This document shows, one piece after another, positions 42,966 through 51,929 of a stretch of 64,000 bases of DNA (positions are counted from its first letter, which is position 1; every line of letters starts with the position of its first letter). Origin of the DNA: Streptomyces sp. R33 (GTDB taxonomy: Bacteria; Actinomycetota; Actinomycetes; Streptomycetales; Streptomycetaceae). Below the pieces are notes generated by a model that was not told the DNA's origin, ran no database searches, and was given only the letters and a program-made list of their open reading frames with translations. The position numbers and the translations under genes are program-made. The DNA lies in assembly GCF_041200175.1 (NCBI RefSeq), contig NZ_CP165727.1, positions 7,930,001 through 7,994,000 of the forward strand. Reading direction: 5' to 3'.

Positions 42966-45407
42966 CTAGACCGTGGGCTCCGTCGGCATCGGGTCTGCCT
43001 CGGCAACGCCGCCCAGTGCGCCCAGTTCCGCGGCCGCCTCTGACCGGCGGGGGCTGTTGAGACCGGCGAGGCCGTCGTGGGCGGCGAGCAGGACCCGCCG
43101 GGCTTCGCCGCCGCGGGCCAGTCCGCGCAGGAGGATCCCGAGGTCGAGGCGGACTGGTTCGCTCCAGGCGGGCATGTGCGCGGACTGGAAGTGGGCCAGG
43201 GCCTGCCGGAGGGGCGCCTCTGCCTCGTCGAGCCGGCCAAGTGCCGCAAGGTCGTTGCCGATCTGGTGGCGGGCACTGGCCAGGTAGAGCTCGGCGAGCT
43301 CGGGCTGCCGGCCCGGTACCCCGGCGAGGCAGACCGCCTCGATGCGCCGGTGGATCGCCAGGGCCTCCTCGGGTCGACCGTAGTGCCGCAGGTTGTGGCC
43401 CAGCGTGTTCAGTACGGTCAGTTCGGCGAGGCGTGCCTGGTCGGAGCTCTCGGAGTGCAGGAGCGAAGCCGCCTCGCGGAGCCGGTCGAGGGACTCCTCC
43501 CGGCGGCCGATGCGGTGCAGCGCCCCCGCTCCGTAGCCCAGTGCCCAGCCGGTCTGGAGCCCGTCTCCGATCTCGCGCGCCGCCTCGAGCGCCGCGTCCG
43601 CGGTGGCGAGGGCGCCTTGGTGGTCGTGCAGGCAGAGGCTGCGGGCCCAGGCGAGGTAGTTGAGCTGGACGGCTTCGTCCTGCCTGCTGCCCAGGGCGCG
43701 GGCCGCGTCGACGCCGTGGCGGAACACCTGCGCCCATTCCTCCCAGTGCTGGGTCAGGTCGGAGAACCAGTGCATGGCCTGCGCCGCGTCGATGACGTCC
43801 CGGTGCCGTCCGGTCTCCGCGGCCCGGCGCAGTGCGGCGAGCCACTCGTCCCGCTCGGACTCCAACCACGCACGGGCAGCGTCGCGATCGGCGGGGGCGC
43901 TCGCGGGATCGGGATCGGCGCAGGGCGCTTCGTCGGGGTGGTCCGCATCGAAGCGGTGGGCCGCCGCGGTGGCCCGGCGGAGCATCCATGCGGCGGCGCG
44001 GTCCCGGGCCGCCTCGCAGACCCTGGGCTCGTCCTCCGCGGCCAGCCGCTCGGCGGCGAACAGCTTGAGCAGGTCATGGAACCGGTAGCGTTCGGCGGCC
44101 GGTTCGGGTTGGAGGAGCCCGGCGTCGACGAGTTCCTCCGCACATGCCGCCGCCCGGCCCGTCGGCATTCCGGCGAGCAGGCCCGCCGCTTCGGGGCCGA
44201 ATCCCGGGCCGGAGGCCAGGGCGGCACGCCGGAACAGCTTCCTGGCGGCCGGGGGCAGCCGCTCGTACGACAGGGCGAACGCGGCCCGTATCTCCAGGCC
44301 CCCGGCCCGAAGCCCGTCCAGTCGGCGGCCCGTGGCGGCGAGTTGGGCGGTCAGCTTCGCGAGGCGTTCGCCCGGGCGGGCGGCCAGGCGCTGACCGGCG
44401 ATGCGGACGGCCAGGGGCAGGTGCCCGCAGAGGTCCGCGAGGTCACGGGCTGCCTGCGCCTCCTCGCGTACGCGCTCGGGGCCGAGGATCCGCGTCAGCA
44501 GTTCCACCGCCTCCTCGCGGCGCAGCGGGGTCAGGTGCGTACGGTGCACTGCTGCGAGACCGGCCAGGCTGTGGCGGCTGGTGATCAGGGTCAGCGAGGA
44601 ACCGGTGCCGGGGAGCAGGGGGCCAACCTGTTCCTCGTCCGCCGCGTTGTCCAGCAGAAGCAGCACGTGTTTGTCGCCGAGCACGGACCGCAGCAGCCCG
44701 GCCCGGTCGTCCGTACCGGCCGGAATCGCCTGCTCGGCGACGCCGAGCGCCCGCAGCAGCCGGGCGAGCGCGTCCCGGGGTGTGACCGGTTCCGGGTCCA
44801 TCCCGCGCAGGTCGAGGGCGTACTGCCCGTCCGGGAAGTACGGGGCTAACCGGTGGGCGGCGTGCACGGCGAAGGAGGTCTTGCCGAGCCCGGGTTGCCC
44901 CGAGATGACGCTCACCGCGGGGTGGGCGGGATCGATGTCACGGGCGAGGGCGCGCAGGGCGTCCAGGGCGGGGCCGCGGGCGGTGAAGTCGCCGAGGTCG
45001 CGGGGGAGGGCCAAAGTGTGCTGGGCCAGGAGGCGTTGAGCCGGGGGCTGGTGAGCCTCGGGATCGTGGGCCGGGGGATGGTGGGCCGCCGCTCCGGACG
45101 CCGACCGCGATGCGGTCCGCGGAGCGCGGGTACGGGGGCGGGGCCGGCCGGGGCGGGCCGCCTCCTCCAGCGCGGAGGCAGCGGTGGGGTCGAGGCCGAG
45201 CCCGTCCGCCAAGGCCTGCACGGTGCGCCGCTGCGGCCCTCGGGTCCGCCCGCGTTCCAGGTCCGAGAGGGCGCGGACGCTCACGCCCGAGGTGTGCGCC
45301 AACTCCTCCTGGCTGAGCCCGGCTTGTCGGCGCAGCCCCAGCAGCAGCCGCGCGAAGTCCCCGCTGCCCGGCCCTCCGTCCGGAGTGCGCATCGTGTCCT
45401 CGGCCAT
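42966..45407 (-). CDS. HTH/NB-ARC/TPR multidomain transcriptional regulator (TTA-containing)
   Basis: 813 residues. XRE-type HTH (residues ~17-75: LGLRRQAGLSQEELAHTSG, VRALSDLERGRTRGP), a His/Pro/Ala linker, an NB-ARC-type STAND ATPase with Walker A GQPGLGKTS (170-178) and LLLLDNAADEEQV (Walker B-like), and TPR-like helices after about residue 560 (ALATADAALEAAREIGD, EESLDRLREAASLL). STAND regulators oligomerise on signal binding and often control secondary metabolism. Leu187 is encoded by TTA, so translation should depend on bldA. Confidence 0.9.
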   Translation of the reverse strand: MAEDTMRTPDGGPGSGDFARLLLGLRRQAGLSQEELAHTSGVSVRALSDLERGRTRGPQRRTVQALADGLGLDPTAASALEEAARPGRPRPRTRAPRTASRSASGAAAHHPPAHDPEAHQPPAQRLLAQHTLALPRDLGDFTARGPALDALRALARDIDPAHPAVSVISGQPGLGKTSFAVHAAHRLAPYFPDGQYALDLRGMDPEPVTPRDALARLLRALGVAEQAIPAGTDDRAGLLRSVLGDKHVLLLLDNAADEEQVGPLLPGTGSSLTLITSRHSLAGLAAVHRTHLTPLRREEAVELLTRILGPERVREEAQAARDLADLCGHLPLAVRIAGQRLAARPGERLAKLTAQLAATGRRLDGLRAGGLEIRAAFALSYERLPPAARKLFRRAALASGPGFGPEAAGLLAGMPTGRAAACAEELVDAGLLQPEPAAERYRFHDLLKLFAAERLAAEDEPRVCEAARDRAAAWMLRRATAAAHRFDADHPDEAPCADPDPASAPADRDAARAWLESERDEWLAALRRAAETGRHRDVIDAAQAMHWFSDLTQHWEEWAQVFRHGVDAARALGSRQDEAVQLNYLAWARSLCLHDHQGALATADAALEAAREIGDGLQTGWALGYGAGALHRIGRREESLDRLREAASLLHSESSDQARLAELTVLNTLGHNLRHYGRPEEALAIHRRIEAVCLAGVPGRQPELAELYLASARHQIGNDLAALGRLDEAEAPLRQALAHFQSAHMPAWSEPVRLDLGILLRGLARGGEARRVLLAAHDGLAGLNSPRRSEAAAELGALGGVAEADPMPTEPTV
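44847..44849 (-). other. TTA codon (Leu187) in the NB-ARC regulator
   Basis: In frame: CAC-CGG-TTA-GCC encodes H-R-L-A just after the Walker A helix. TTA is rare in Streptomyces and is read by the developmentally regulated bldA tRNA. Confidence 0.85.
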
Positions 45408-45679
45408 GGCTCGGGGTCCCCCGGTCGGTGTGGCGCAGCCTGACGAGCTGCTTCCCGGCAGAAGTATGCCAATCGGTAATCCTGCAGGTGAAACCGCCTG
45501 GAACGGGCCTGTTCTTCGTGTTCGACTCGTTCCGGTCCGGGGTGGTTTCCCCGGACGGGGGACCGGGGGCGGGCCCGTCGGGTGTCCGGAGCCGGCGAGG
45601 GCCGGGGGTCAACGAACCGGTGCGGTCACCGAAGACCGCGAGCGATACGACCAAGTCGAACCATGTCGAGGGAACACAC

Positions 45680-46567
45680 ATGCCTGCTCACGAGCACCGC
45701 ATCACCTCAGCCGTCCTCTCCCGGCGCCGGGTCCTGGCCGCCGGGGCGCTGACCGCGGCCGCGGTGGCCCAGAACGCCTTTGCCCCGTCCAAGGCTTCTG
45801 CGGCCGCCCCGCCGGCCATCTTCTACTCCCCGCACCAGGACGACGAGGCCATCGGCATGGCCGGATCGATCCTGGAGCACAAGGCGGCGGGCCGGCCGGT
45901 CTACCTCGTGCTGGTGAGCCGGGGCGAGAACGACCAGCTGGCCAGGCTGATGAACGTCGGCGACTGCGGTCTGAAGGGCAAGTGCGCGGCCCCCGGCCAC
46001 TGGCACGACCTGAAGTGGCCCACGGACGGCGCGAGCATGATCGTGCCCGCGCGGACGGCCGAGTTCACGGCCTCGGCCAAGGCACTCGGCGTGGACAAGG
46101 TCATCAACTTCAACCTCGCCGACAGTGCCCACGGCGATGCCACGTACGGCAAGTTCGTGGACGCGGTCACGTCGAAGGTCAGGTCGCTGGCCAAGAAGTA
46201 CCCCGGCGCCTCGCACAAGTTCTCGGCGGGCTGGCTGGACGTGACGGCCACCCACAAGGCGTGCAGTGACGCGGCCTACCGCCTGATGAACGACGGGACC
46301 ATCAGCGACGTGCGCTTCAACCACATCTATGCGTACGACCGTCCGTACGGGGAGCGCGCCGACGGTGCCTCCCACGTGCTGCAGATCCCCGCCTCGCACA
46401 TGACGCGCAAGAAGAATTCGATCTACTGCTACAACACCTGGGACCCGGACCGGAACCTCTACGCCCTCGGCTACCACAGCGCCTACGAGAAGCTGGAGGC
46501 GGCGCACGGCGACCCCCGCGAGTTCGTGTACACCCTCCCGTCCGGCTACCGCCCCGGCAAGATGTGA
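45680..46567 (+). CDS. Exported PIG-L-family deacetylase
   Basis: 295 residues with GAGGGA upstream. Twin-arginine-like signal (SRRRVLAAGALTAAAV; cleavage near ASA-AAP). Zinc motif SPHQDDEAIGMAGSI (H52, D55) at the start of the mature domain, then VYLVLVSRGENDQL and a Cys pair CGLKGKC. PIG-L/LmbE enzymes remove acetyl groups from N-acetylglucosaminyl compounds. Secreted Tat-type versions probably act on extracellular sugars or cell-wall amino sugars (inference). Confidence 0.87.
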   Translation: MPAHEHRITSAVLSRRRVLAAGALTAAAVAQNAFAPSKASAAAPPAIFYSPHQDDEAIGMAGSILEHKAAGRPVYLVLVSRGENDQLARLMNVGDCGLKGKCAAPGHWHDLKWPTDGASMIVPARTAEFTASAKALGVDKVINFNLADSAHGDATYGKFVDAVTSKVRSLAKKYPGASHKFSAGWLDVTATHKACSDAAYRLMNDGTISDVRFNHIYAYDRPYGERADGASHVLQIPASHMTRKKNSIYCYNTWDPDRNLYALGYHSAYEKLEAAHGDPREFVYTLPSGYRPGKM

Positions 46568-46572
46568 CCGGG

Positions 46573-46598
46573 CCGCCGGTTCGTTCCCCGGCCGGCGG
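46573..46598. terminator. Possible bidirectional terminator
   Basis: Stem CCGCCGG / CCGGCGG with a 12-base loop between the convergent PIG-L and lipoprotein genes (ends 46567 and 46613). Confidence 0.5.
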
Positions 46599-46612
46599 TG
46601 CCGAATGGCCTG

Positions 46613-47404
46613 CTATCGGGAGAAGTAGGCCTTGACGCTGACGGCGGGACCACCTGAGAACTTCTGCACGGCTGCCTTGGCATCCCCCGACACAGTGACA
46701 GAAGAGGTGGCCCCGGCCGGAATCGTGGTCAGCCCGCCGATCGGGACGACCTCGGCCACCTGCTGGGACGCTCCGGATTTCGGCTGGTCGTAGACCAGAT
46801 AGACGACGCGGACCGACACTGCGGTGGCGTTCGGGTTCTTCAGGATGACCTGGTCGAAGGCATCGAACTTGCTCATGGGCTGACCGGCTGCGTCTGCCGG
46901 TTTGGCCTCGATGGCGGAGGAACCAGCCGGAAGATCTGCCGGGACGAGTTCCTTGACGGTCACCCGGACGTCGGCGACCCGGTCGGCCTCCGCTCCGCTG
47001 AAGGCCAGGATGTCGTAGGCCCTGCCGTGTTGCACGACGAGGCCGCCCCGGTCGCTTCCGTAGGCAGTCCTGACCCGTACGTCGGGCAGATCCTTGCCCG
47101 CGGCGTCCACCGCAGTGATCGTCAGGGTCGGCACCACACCGGTGCGTCCGTCGTTGTCGATCAAGAGTGTCTGGTCTATGAACTCCCGCTCGCCGTGTGC
47201 GTGGTAGCTGAAGGACAGGGGTCTGACCGCGGGGCTCGCGGCAGGGCTCGCCCTGCCCGCTGCGGAAGCCGACGGCGCCGCTCCGGCGGCCGGGGGCGTA
47301 GCGGCACTCCTCGGACCGCACCCGGTCAGTGCGACGAGGCCGAGGACAAGGCCGATCGTCGCGCGCCGCCCGTGTTGAATGAAGGATCGATCATTGCTTG
47401 GCAT
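46613..47404 (-). CDS. Lipoprotein of unknown function
   Basis: 263 residues. Lipobox LVALTGC (Cys29) after a hydrophobic stretch, an Ala/Pro/Ser linker, then a beta-rich mature domain (SFSYHAHGEREFIDQTLLID, VVPTLTITAVDAAGKDLPDV, VILKNPNATAVSVRVVYLVY). The repeated alternation of hydrophobic strands suggests two immunoglobulin-like modules. No family recognised. Confidence 0.78.
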   Translation of the reverse strand: MPSNDRSFIQHGRRATIGLVLGLVALTGCGPRSAATPPAAGAAPSASAAGRASPAASPAVRPLSFSYHAHGEREFIDQTLLIDNDGRTGVVPTLTITAVDAAGKDLPDVRVRTAYGSDRGGLVVQHGRAYDILAFSGAEADRVADVRVTVKELVPADLPAGSSAIEAKPADAAGQPMSKFDAFDQVILKNPNATAVSVRVVYLVYDQPKSGASQQVAEVVPIGGLTTIPAGATSSVTVSGDAKAAVQKFSGGPAVSVKAYFSR

Positions 47405-47633
47405 GGTCGGAGGCTAATGCAACCGGGGGACACGCGAGGCCGACGCCGGTCCGGGCCGTTCGTCCTGCAGGCCGGTCGGCCGGGCGGGACCCGGCCGGTC
47501 GGTCGCCCGCCGGGTGCACCGGCTCCACCCCGTGGTCGCGCAGCTCCTTCCCGCCGAACGGGCGGCGCACGGCGGCATCGGTTGGCATCATGGTCGCGCC
47601 GGGGAGGTCCTGACGGGGTGGGGTGGCGGCGCT

Positions 47634-49427
47634 GTGGTCGGTCCGGGGGAGTACGAACGGGAGCTGCTGCAGGGTGAACTCGCCGAGCAGGTGGCCCTGC
47701 TCGCGGACCGGGCCGGAGCGGACTCCGCGGCCTCGCTGATCCGCCGCACGGCCCGGCGCGCCCAGTCCCCGCGGGCCCGGATCTGCGTCATCGGCGGCAG
47801 CAACGTCGGCAAGTCCCGCCTCGTCAACGAGCTGATCGGTACGGCCTGCCTGCCGGTGTCCGTACACCCGACGGACGGGCCGCCCGTCGTCGTGCGCCCG
47901 TTCACCGCCGAGTCCGGCGCGGTGGCCGAGTCCGCCGGAGTCGGGGCTCCCCGGGCCCCGGAGGAGGTCGGCCCCGAGGCCCCCGGCCCGGCCGGACTGC
48001 GTACCGTACGCGTCGAGGTGTCCTCCGCTTCCTGGCCGGCCCGTGCCGGAGTGGAAATCGTCGACACCCCCGGCTGGGAGGGCTGGTCCGGAGTGCGGCA
48101 GCCCGACACCGCAGCCCTCGCCAGGATCGTCGGCGACTGCGACGTGGTGGTCGTCGTCACCGAGGCGCGCCGAGCGATGCTCGCCACCGAACAGGCCCGG
48201 ATCAAGGCACTCGCCGCCGCTCCGCACAGCCCTCCGCTCGCCGTCGTCGTCACCAAGCTCGCCGAGGTCGAGGACGAGGCCGCCGACATCCTGCGACGCG
48301 TCAACCACCTCGCCGCAGTACTGGCCCCCGAGGCCCTGGTGCTGCCCGGACCGGTCCCCGCGCCCGGTACGGCACAGGGGCAGGGGCCCGGGGAGCCCGA
48401 CGGCATCGCCCCGCTCCGTGCGGCCCTGGGCCAGCTGGCCGGCATCCGGCTGCGCCGCGCGCTGCGGACCATCCGCCGGCTGCACCTCCTCGCGGCCACC
48501 TGCGGCCTGGTCGAGGAGGCCGCCGCGCGGGCGCTCACGGACGTGCACCGGACCGACCCCGTCAGAACGCGGGCGGCACAGATCTGGCACACGGCCCACG
48601 AGAGCGCCCGCTTCCACTGGATCGTGCTCAGCGCCGACGCGGGGGAGTGGCGCGCCTCGCTCGTCCAGACGATCGCCGCCGAGGCGCGCAGGCGACGGGC
48701 CGCCGCCGCGCGTGAACTCGCGGCGCGCCTCTCCCGGATGCTGGAGACGCCCGAGGAGCAGCATTTCATCCGCCTCCACGCGATCCCGTACACCGCCGAG
48801 GCCTTGCAGCAGTTCGAGGCGTGGATCACCGGGACCGTCGACCGGGTGCTCGAAGAGGACACCCGCCGGCTGCGCACCATCCTGCTCCGCAACAGGCCCG
48901 GGGAGGAACTGTTCCAGGGACTGGCCGCTCCCAGCGCCGGGCGGGTCGTGCCGGCCGCGGCACTGCCCGGTGTCGCCGACGCGGCGGCCGCCGCGGAGTC
49001 GCAGAACGCCACAGGCTGGGACGCCTCCTGGCTGCCGGAGTTCGTCGGCACCGCCATCGAGAGCGTGCTGACTCCCGTCTCCACCGAGGTCGTCGCGCAG
49101 ATCGCGGGAGCGGCCGGCACGGCCCTGGTCACGGAGGCGCTCGAGCACGGGCAGGCCGAGCGCCGTGAACGCGCCATCGACGATCTGGAACGGATCGTCG
49201 AGGCGGCCTTCACGGAGCAGGTGGCGCGGACCGAAGCCCGCATCGGGCAGGTGTACGACCGACTGCTGAGCCAGGCACGGGACCGCGACGAGCAGTGGTG
49301 GCGGCTGCACACGACAGCCGTCGCCGCGCAGCCTGAGTCCCTCGACCACTGGCGTTCACTGCAGAGCACGGCGCGGTCGCTGAGCCGCTCCGTGCACGCC
49401 CACCTCTCTCCCCTGGAAGGGACCTGA
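47634..49427 (+). CDS. Dynamin-like GTPase, first of tandem pair
   Basis: 597 residues from GTG 47634 (start uncertain; upstream in-frame GTG 47514 is less protein-like). G-domain motifs: G1 GGSNVGKS (54-61), G3 DTPG (144-147) and G4-like TKLA (207-210). The rest is largely helical with charged heptad-like stretches (VQTIAAEARRRRAAAARELA, AERRERAIDDLERIVEAAF) and a hydrophobic hairpin-like segment (VVAQIAGAAGTALVTEAL). Tandem GTPases of unequal length are typical of bacterial dynamin pairs that remodel membranes. Its stop shares a base with the next start (TGATG). Confidence 0.85.
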   Translation: MVGPGEYERELLQGELAEQVALLADRAGADSAASLIRRTARRAQSPRARICVIGGSNVGKSRLVNELIGTACLPVSVHPTDGPPVVVRPFTAESGAVAESAGVGAPRAPEEVGPEAPGPAGLRTVRVEVSSASWPARAGVEIVDTPGWEGWSGVRQPDTAALARIVGDCDVVVVVTEARRAMLATEQARIKALAAAPHSPPLAVVVTKLAEVEDEAADILRRVNHLAAVLAPEALVLPGPVPAPGTAQGQGPGEPDGIAPLRAALGQLAGIRLRRALRTIRRLHLLAATCGLVEEAAARALTDVHRTDPVRTRAAQIWHTAHESARFHWIVLSADAGEWRASLVQTIAAEARRRRAAAARELAARLSRMLETPEEQHFIRLHAIPYTAEALQQFEAWITGTVDRVLEEDTRRLRTILLRNRPGEELFQGLAAPSAGRVVPAAALPGVADAAAAAESQNATGWDASWLPEFVGTAIESVLTPVSTEVVAQIAGAAGTALVTEALEHGQAERRERAIDDLERIVEAAFTEQVARTEARIGQVYDRLLSQARDRDEQWWRLHTTAVAAQPESLDHWRSLQSTARSLSRSVHAHLSPLEGT

Positions 49428-51499
49428 TGGCGCACGAGAACCGGCAGTTACCGGGCGGCCAGGAATCACCGGCCGCCCAGTTCCGCGGCTGGAGCGACAA
49501 CATCGGAACACTGCGGTCGTACTACCAGCGCCTGCAGCACGTGGCCGGTGAGGCCGCGGCGGTCATCGCCCCGCCCGGCGGCGCGGGCGCGGCCCTGGAC
49601 CTGGGCATCAACGGGGCGGTCTTCGAGCGCGAGACGTTCCGCATCATGGTGCTCGGGGAGTTCAGCAGCGGCAAGAGCACCCTGATCAACGCCTTGCTGG
49701 GGAAGCGGCTGCTGCCGACCAAGGCCAATCCGGCCACGGCCTTCACCACCGTCCTGCGCTGGGGCGAGACCGAACGGGCCTGGCTCTACCGGGACGCGGA
49801 CCGGCAGGGCGTCGAGACGGCCGTCACGACGGAGGAGTTCAAACGGGAGGTCTCCCTCCAGATCGACGCGTACGGCGCACCCCGCACCCCCTCGTTCGCG
49901 CTGGCCGTCGTCGAGCAGCCGCTGGAGCTGCTGCGCAGGTCGGTCGAGATCGTGGACTCGGCCGGGATCAACGAGAGTTCCGACCGTGAGCTGGTGACCC
50001 TCCGGTACCTGGAGGAGGTGGACGCCGTCGTGTTCGTCACCGACGCGGGACGGCCGTTCACCCTCCACGAGACCGAGAACTACCTCACCCGGGTCCGGAA
50101 GCTCGGGCACCGCGACATCTTCTTCGTGGTCAACCAGTTCGACCGGATCGAGGAGGAGGAACGGGCGGAGGTGATGAGCCGCTGCCGCAACGCGGTCGCC
50201 GAGCTCAGCGGGGAATCCGGTTCCACAGCCGCCGCCAACGTCTTCTTCATCAGCGCCCTCCAGGCCCTGCGGTCGCGGATCGACGGAGACGCCGAAGGCC
50301 TGAAGGCATCGGGGATCGGGCGGCTGGAGTCCGCCCTCGAGGTCTTCTGCATGCGCGACGCGGCCCGGGTGAAGTTCGTACGTCTCGCCGAGTTCCTGCG
50401 CCACAACGCCGTCAACCTGCGGGTGCGGTTGCACGACGAGGGCGCGATCCTGATGAAGTCGACGGCGGAGCTGCGCGAACTCCTCGACCGCAGCCAGTCC
50501 ACCCAGGACCAGCTGCGCGCCAGCGCCGACGCGATCCGCGACATCGTCGGCGGCAAGATCCTCGACATCGAGAACGAACTGCAGCTGAAGTTCAGCGCGT
50601 TCCTGATCGACGTCAGCCACGAGATCGGCGACTGGCACGTCACGAGCGGCCCGGGACGCCTGAGCCGAGCCGTCCGGTCGTTCACCAAGGGCGGCCGCGT
50701 CGCAGCCCAGCACGAGCTGATGGACGCGTACACCGTCAGGCTCCAGGAACGCATGCAGGTCTTCTGCACCCAGGACCTCGACCAGCTCATCGAGCAGCGG
50801 CAGGCCGATCTGGTGCGCCAGCTCGAACCGCTGATCAGGGCGCACGCCACCCTCCTCGACAAGCTCCGCGCGGAACTCACCGGCAACACGCAGTCCATCC
50901 GGGACCAGAACGACCTGCTCTACACGCTCGCCATTGCGGCGGGGAAGGGCCACGGGCGCGACGGGCGCCGCCACCACGACGACGTGCCGCTGCTGTTCCG
51001 CCCGAGCTCACTCATGGCGATCGGCGCGGGGAGCGGTGCGGCGGTGGTCGGCGGGACGGCCGCCGCCGCAGCGGCCGGCCTGGTCAGCCTGGCCCTTCCC
51101 CCGGTCGGCGTGGCACTTGCCATCGGCGCGGCCGTGGGACCGCTGCTGGCCTCGGGGGCGGTCATCTTCGCCAACGGCAAGCTGCAATCGCGGGCGGCGG
51201 AGGAATTCTCCGACCACGTGAAGGACTCGGCGGGCCTGACCGCCCGCCAGTACGCGGACAGCCGTGCCGCCGACCTGCGCGCGGTGTGGGGCGGGATCAG
51301 CGAAACGCTCCACATCCAGCTCCAGGACCTCATCGGCATCGTCCAGCGCAACATCGAGGAGTCCCGCCTGGACGAGCAGGCCAAGGCGGGCATGCGGGAT
51401 CAGCTCTACGCGTACGAGCAGCGGATCACCGATGTGGAGCAGCACATCGCGACGTTCCTGCAGCCGTTCGTCTCCGAGGCGGAGCGGGACCAGGTGTAG
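49427..51499 (+). CDS. Dynamin-like GTPase, second of tandem pair (TTA-containing)
   Basis: 690 residues, GGAAGGG ribosome site. Motifs: G1 GEFSSGKSTLINALLG (77-92), G3 DSAG (177-180; usually DTPG), G4 NQFD (236-239). Long helical stalk region after ~residue 320, and an Ala/Gly/Val-rich membrane hairpin about residues 525-580 (AAVVGGTAAAAAAGLVSLAL, GVALAIGAAVGPLLASGAVI). This is the bacterial dynamin-like layout. Streptomyces uses a tandem dynamin pair (DynA/DynB) to stabilise sporulation septa, but I cannot tell whether this is that pair or an additional one. Leu8 is encoded by TTA. Confidence 0.88.
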   Translation: MAHENRQLPGGQESPAAQFRGWSDNIGTLRSYYQRLQHVAGEAAAVIAPPGGAGAALDLGINGAVFERETFRIMVLGEFSSGKSTLINALLGKRLLPTKANPATAFTTVLRWGETERAWLYRDADRQGVETAVTTEEFKREVSLQIDAYGAPRTPSFALAVVEQPLELLRRSVEIVDSAGINESSDRELVTLRYLEEVDAVVFVTDAGRPFTLHETENYLTRVRKLGHRDIFFVVNQFDRIEEEERAEVMSRCRNAVAELSGESGSTAAANVFFISALQALRSRIDGDAEGLKASGIGRLESALEVFCMRDAARVKFVRLAEFLRHNAVNLRVRLHDEGAILMKSTAELRELLDRSQSTQDQLRASADAIRDIVGGKILDIENELQLKFSAFLIDVSHEIGDWHVTSGPGRLSRAVRSFTKGGRVAAQHELMDAYTVRLQERMQVFCTQDLDQLIEQRQADLVRQLEPLIRAHATLLDKLRAELTGNTQSIRDQNDLLYTLAIAAGKGHGRDGRRHHDDVPLLFRPSSLMAIGAGSGAAVVGGTAAAAAAGLVSLALPPVGVALAIGAAVGPLLASGAVIFANGKLQSRAAEEFSDHVKDSAGLTARQYADSRAADLRAVWGGISETLHIQLQDLIGIVQRNIEESRLDEQAKAGMRDQLYAYEQRITDVEQHIATFLQPFVSEAERDQV
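49448..49450 (+). other. TTA codon (Leu8) in the second dynamin gene
   Basis: In frame: CGG-CAG-TTA-CCG encodes R-Q-L-P at residues 6-9. This predicts bldA-dependent translation. Confidence 0.88.
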
Positions 51500-51929
51500 C
51501 CGCAGGCGCCGTCAGGGGACTTCGCAGGCCTGGGCGCGGGCGCGCACCGGCGGCGGCCGCTTCGCTGTCAGCCGGCGCCCAGGCCCTCTACGGCCTGCAG
51601 CCCCAGTACCGGTTCCACCGAGGCGCACGGCGCCCCCTCGGCATGTGCGGCGACCCGACCCCGGAGAGCGCCGCAGCGCATCGACGGCCGCGGCGACCGG
51701 CTCCGGTGATGCAGGGCACCGCGGCTCGAGCTGCGCAGCGCGCCATGCCGGGGCCGGATCCGTGGTTGCGGGGCGGCTCCTTCCGTCATCGGGGGGTTCG
51801 CGAATTGTCACCGTCGTGTCTCAGAGGCCGTACGACAGAACTCGGCCGGGAGGAGCTCCGTGTCTCCAGTGTCCTCGCCCCCGGACCCGCCGGGGTGACC
51901 GAACCGACCGAACCACCAAGGGGATTCCG
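51500..51929. other. Non-coding gap
   Basis: About 430 bp between the dynamin operon and the lipoprotein gene. Open frames here are arginine/proline-rich shadows with no homology I can recognise. A ribosome site AAGGGGA just precedes the next gene. I see no RNA gene or palindrome. Confidence 0.45.

Noticed and set aside
51500..51929. Arg/Pro-rich frames in the gap after the dynamin pair
   Set aside because: Composition and codon bias are those of antisense or non-coding high-GC DNA.
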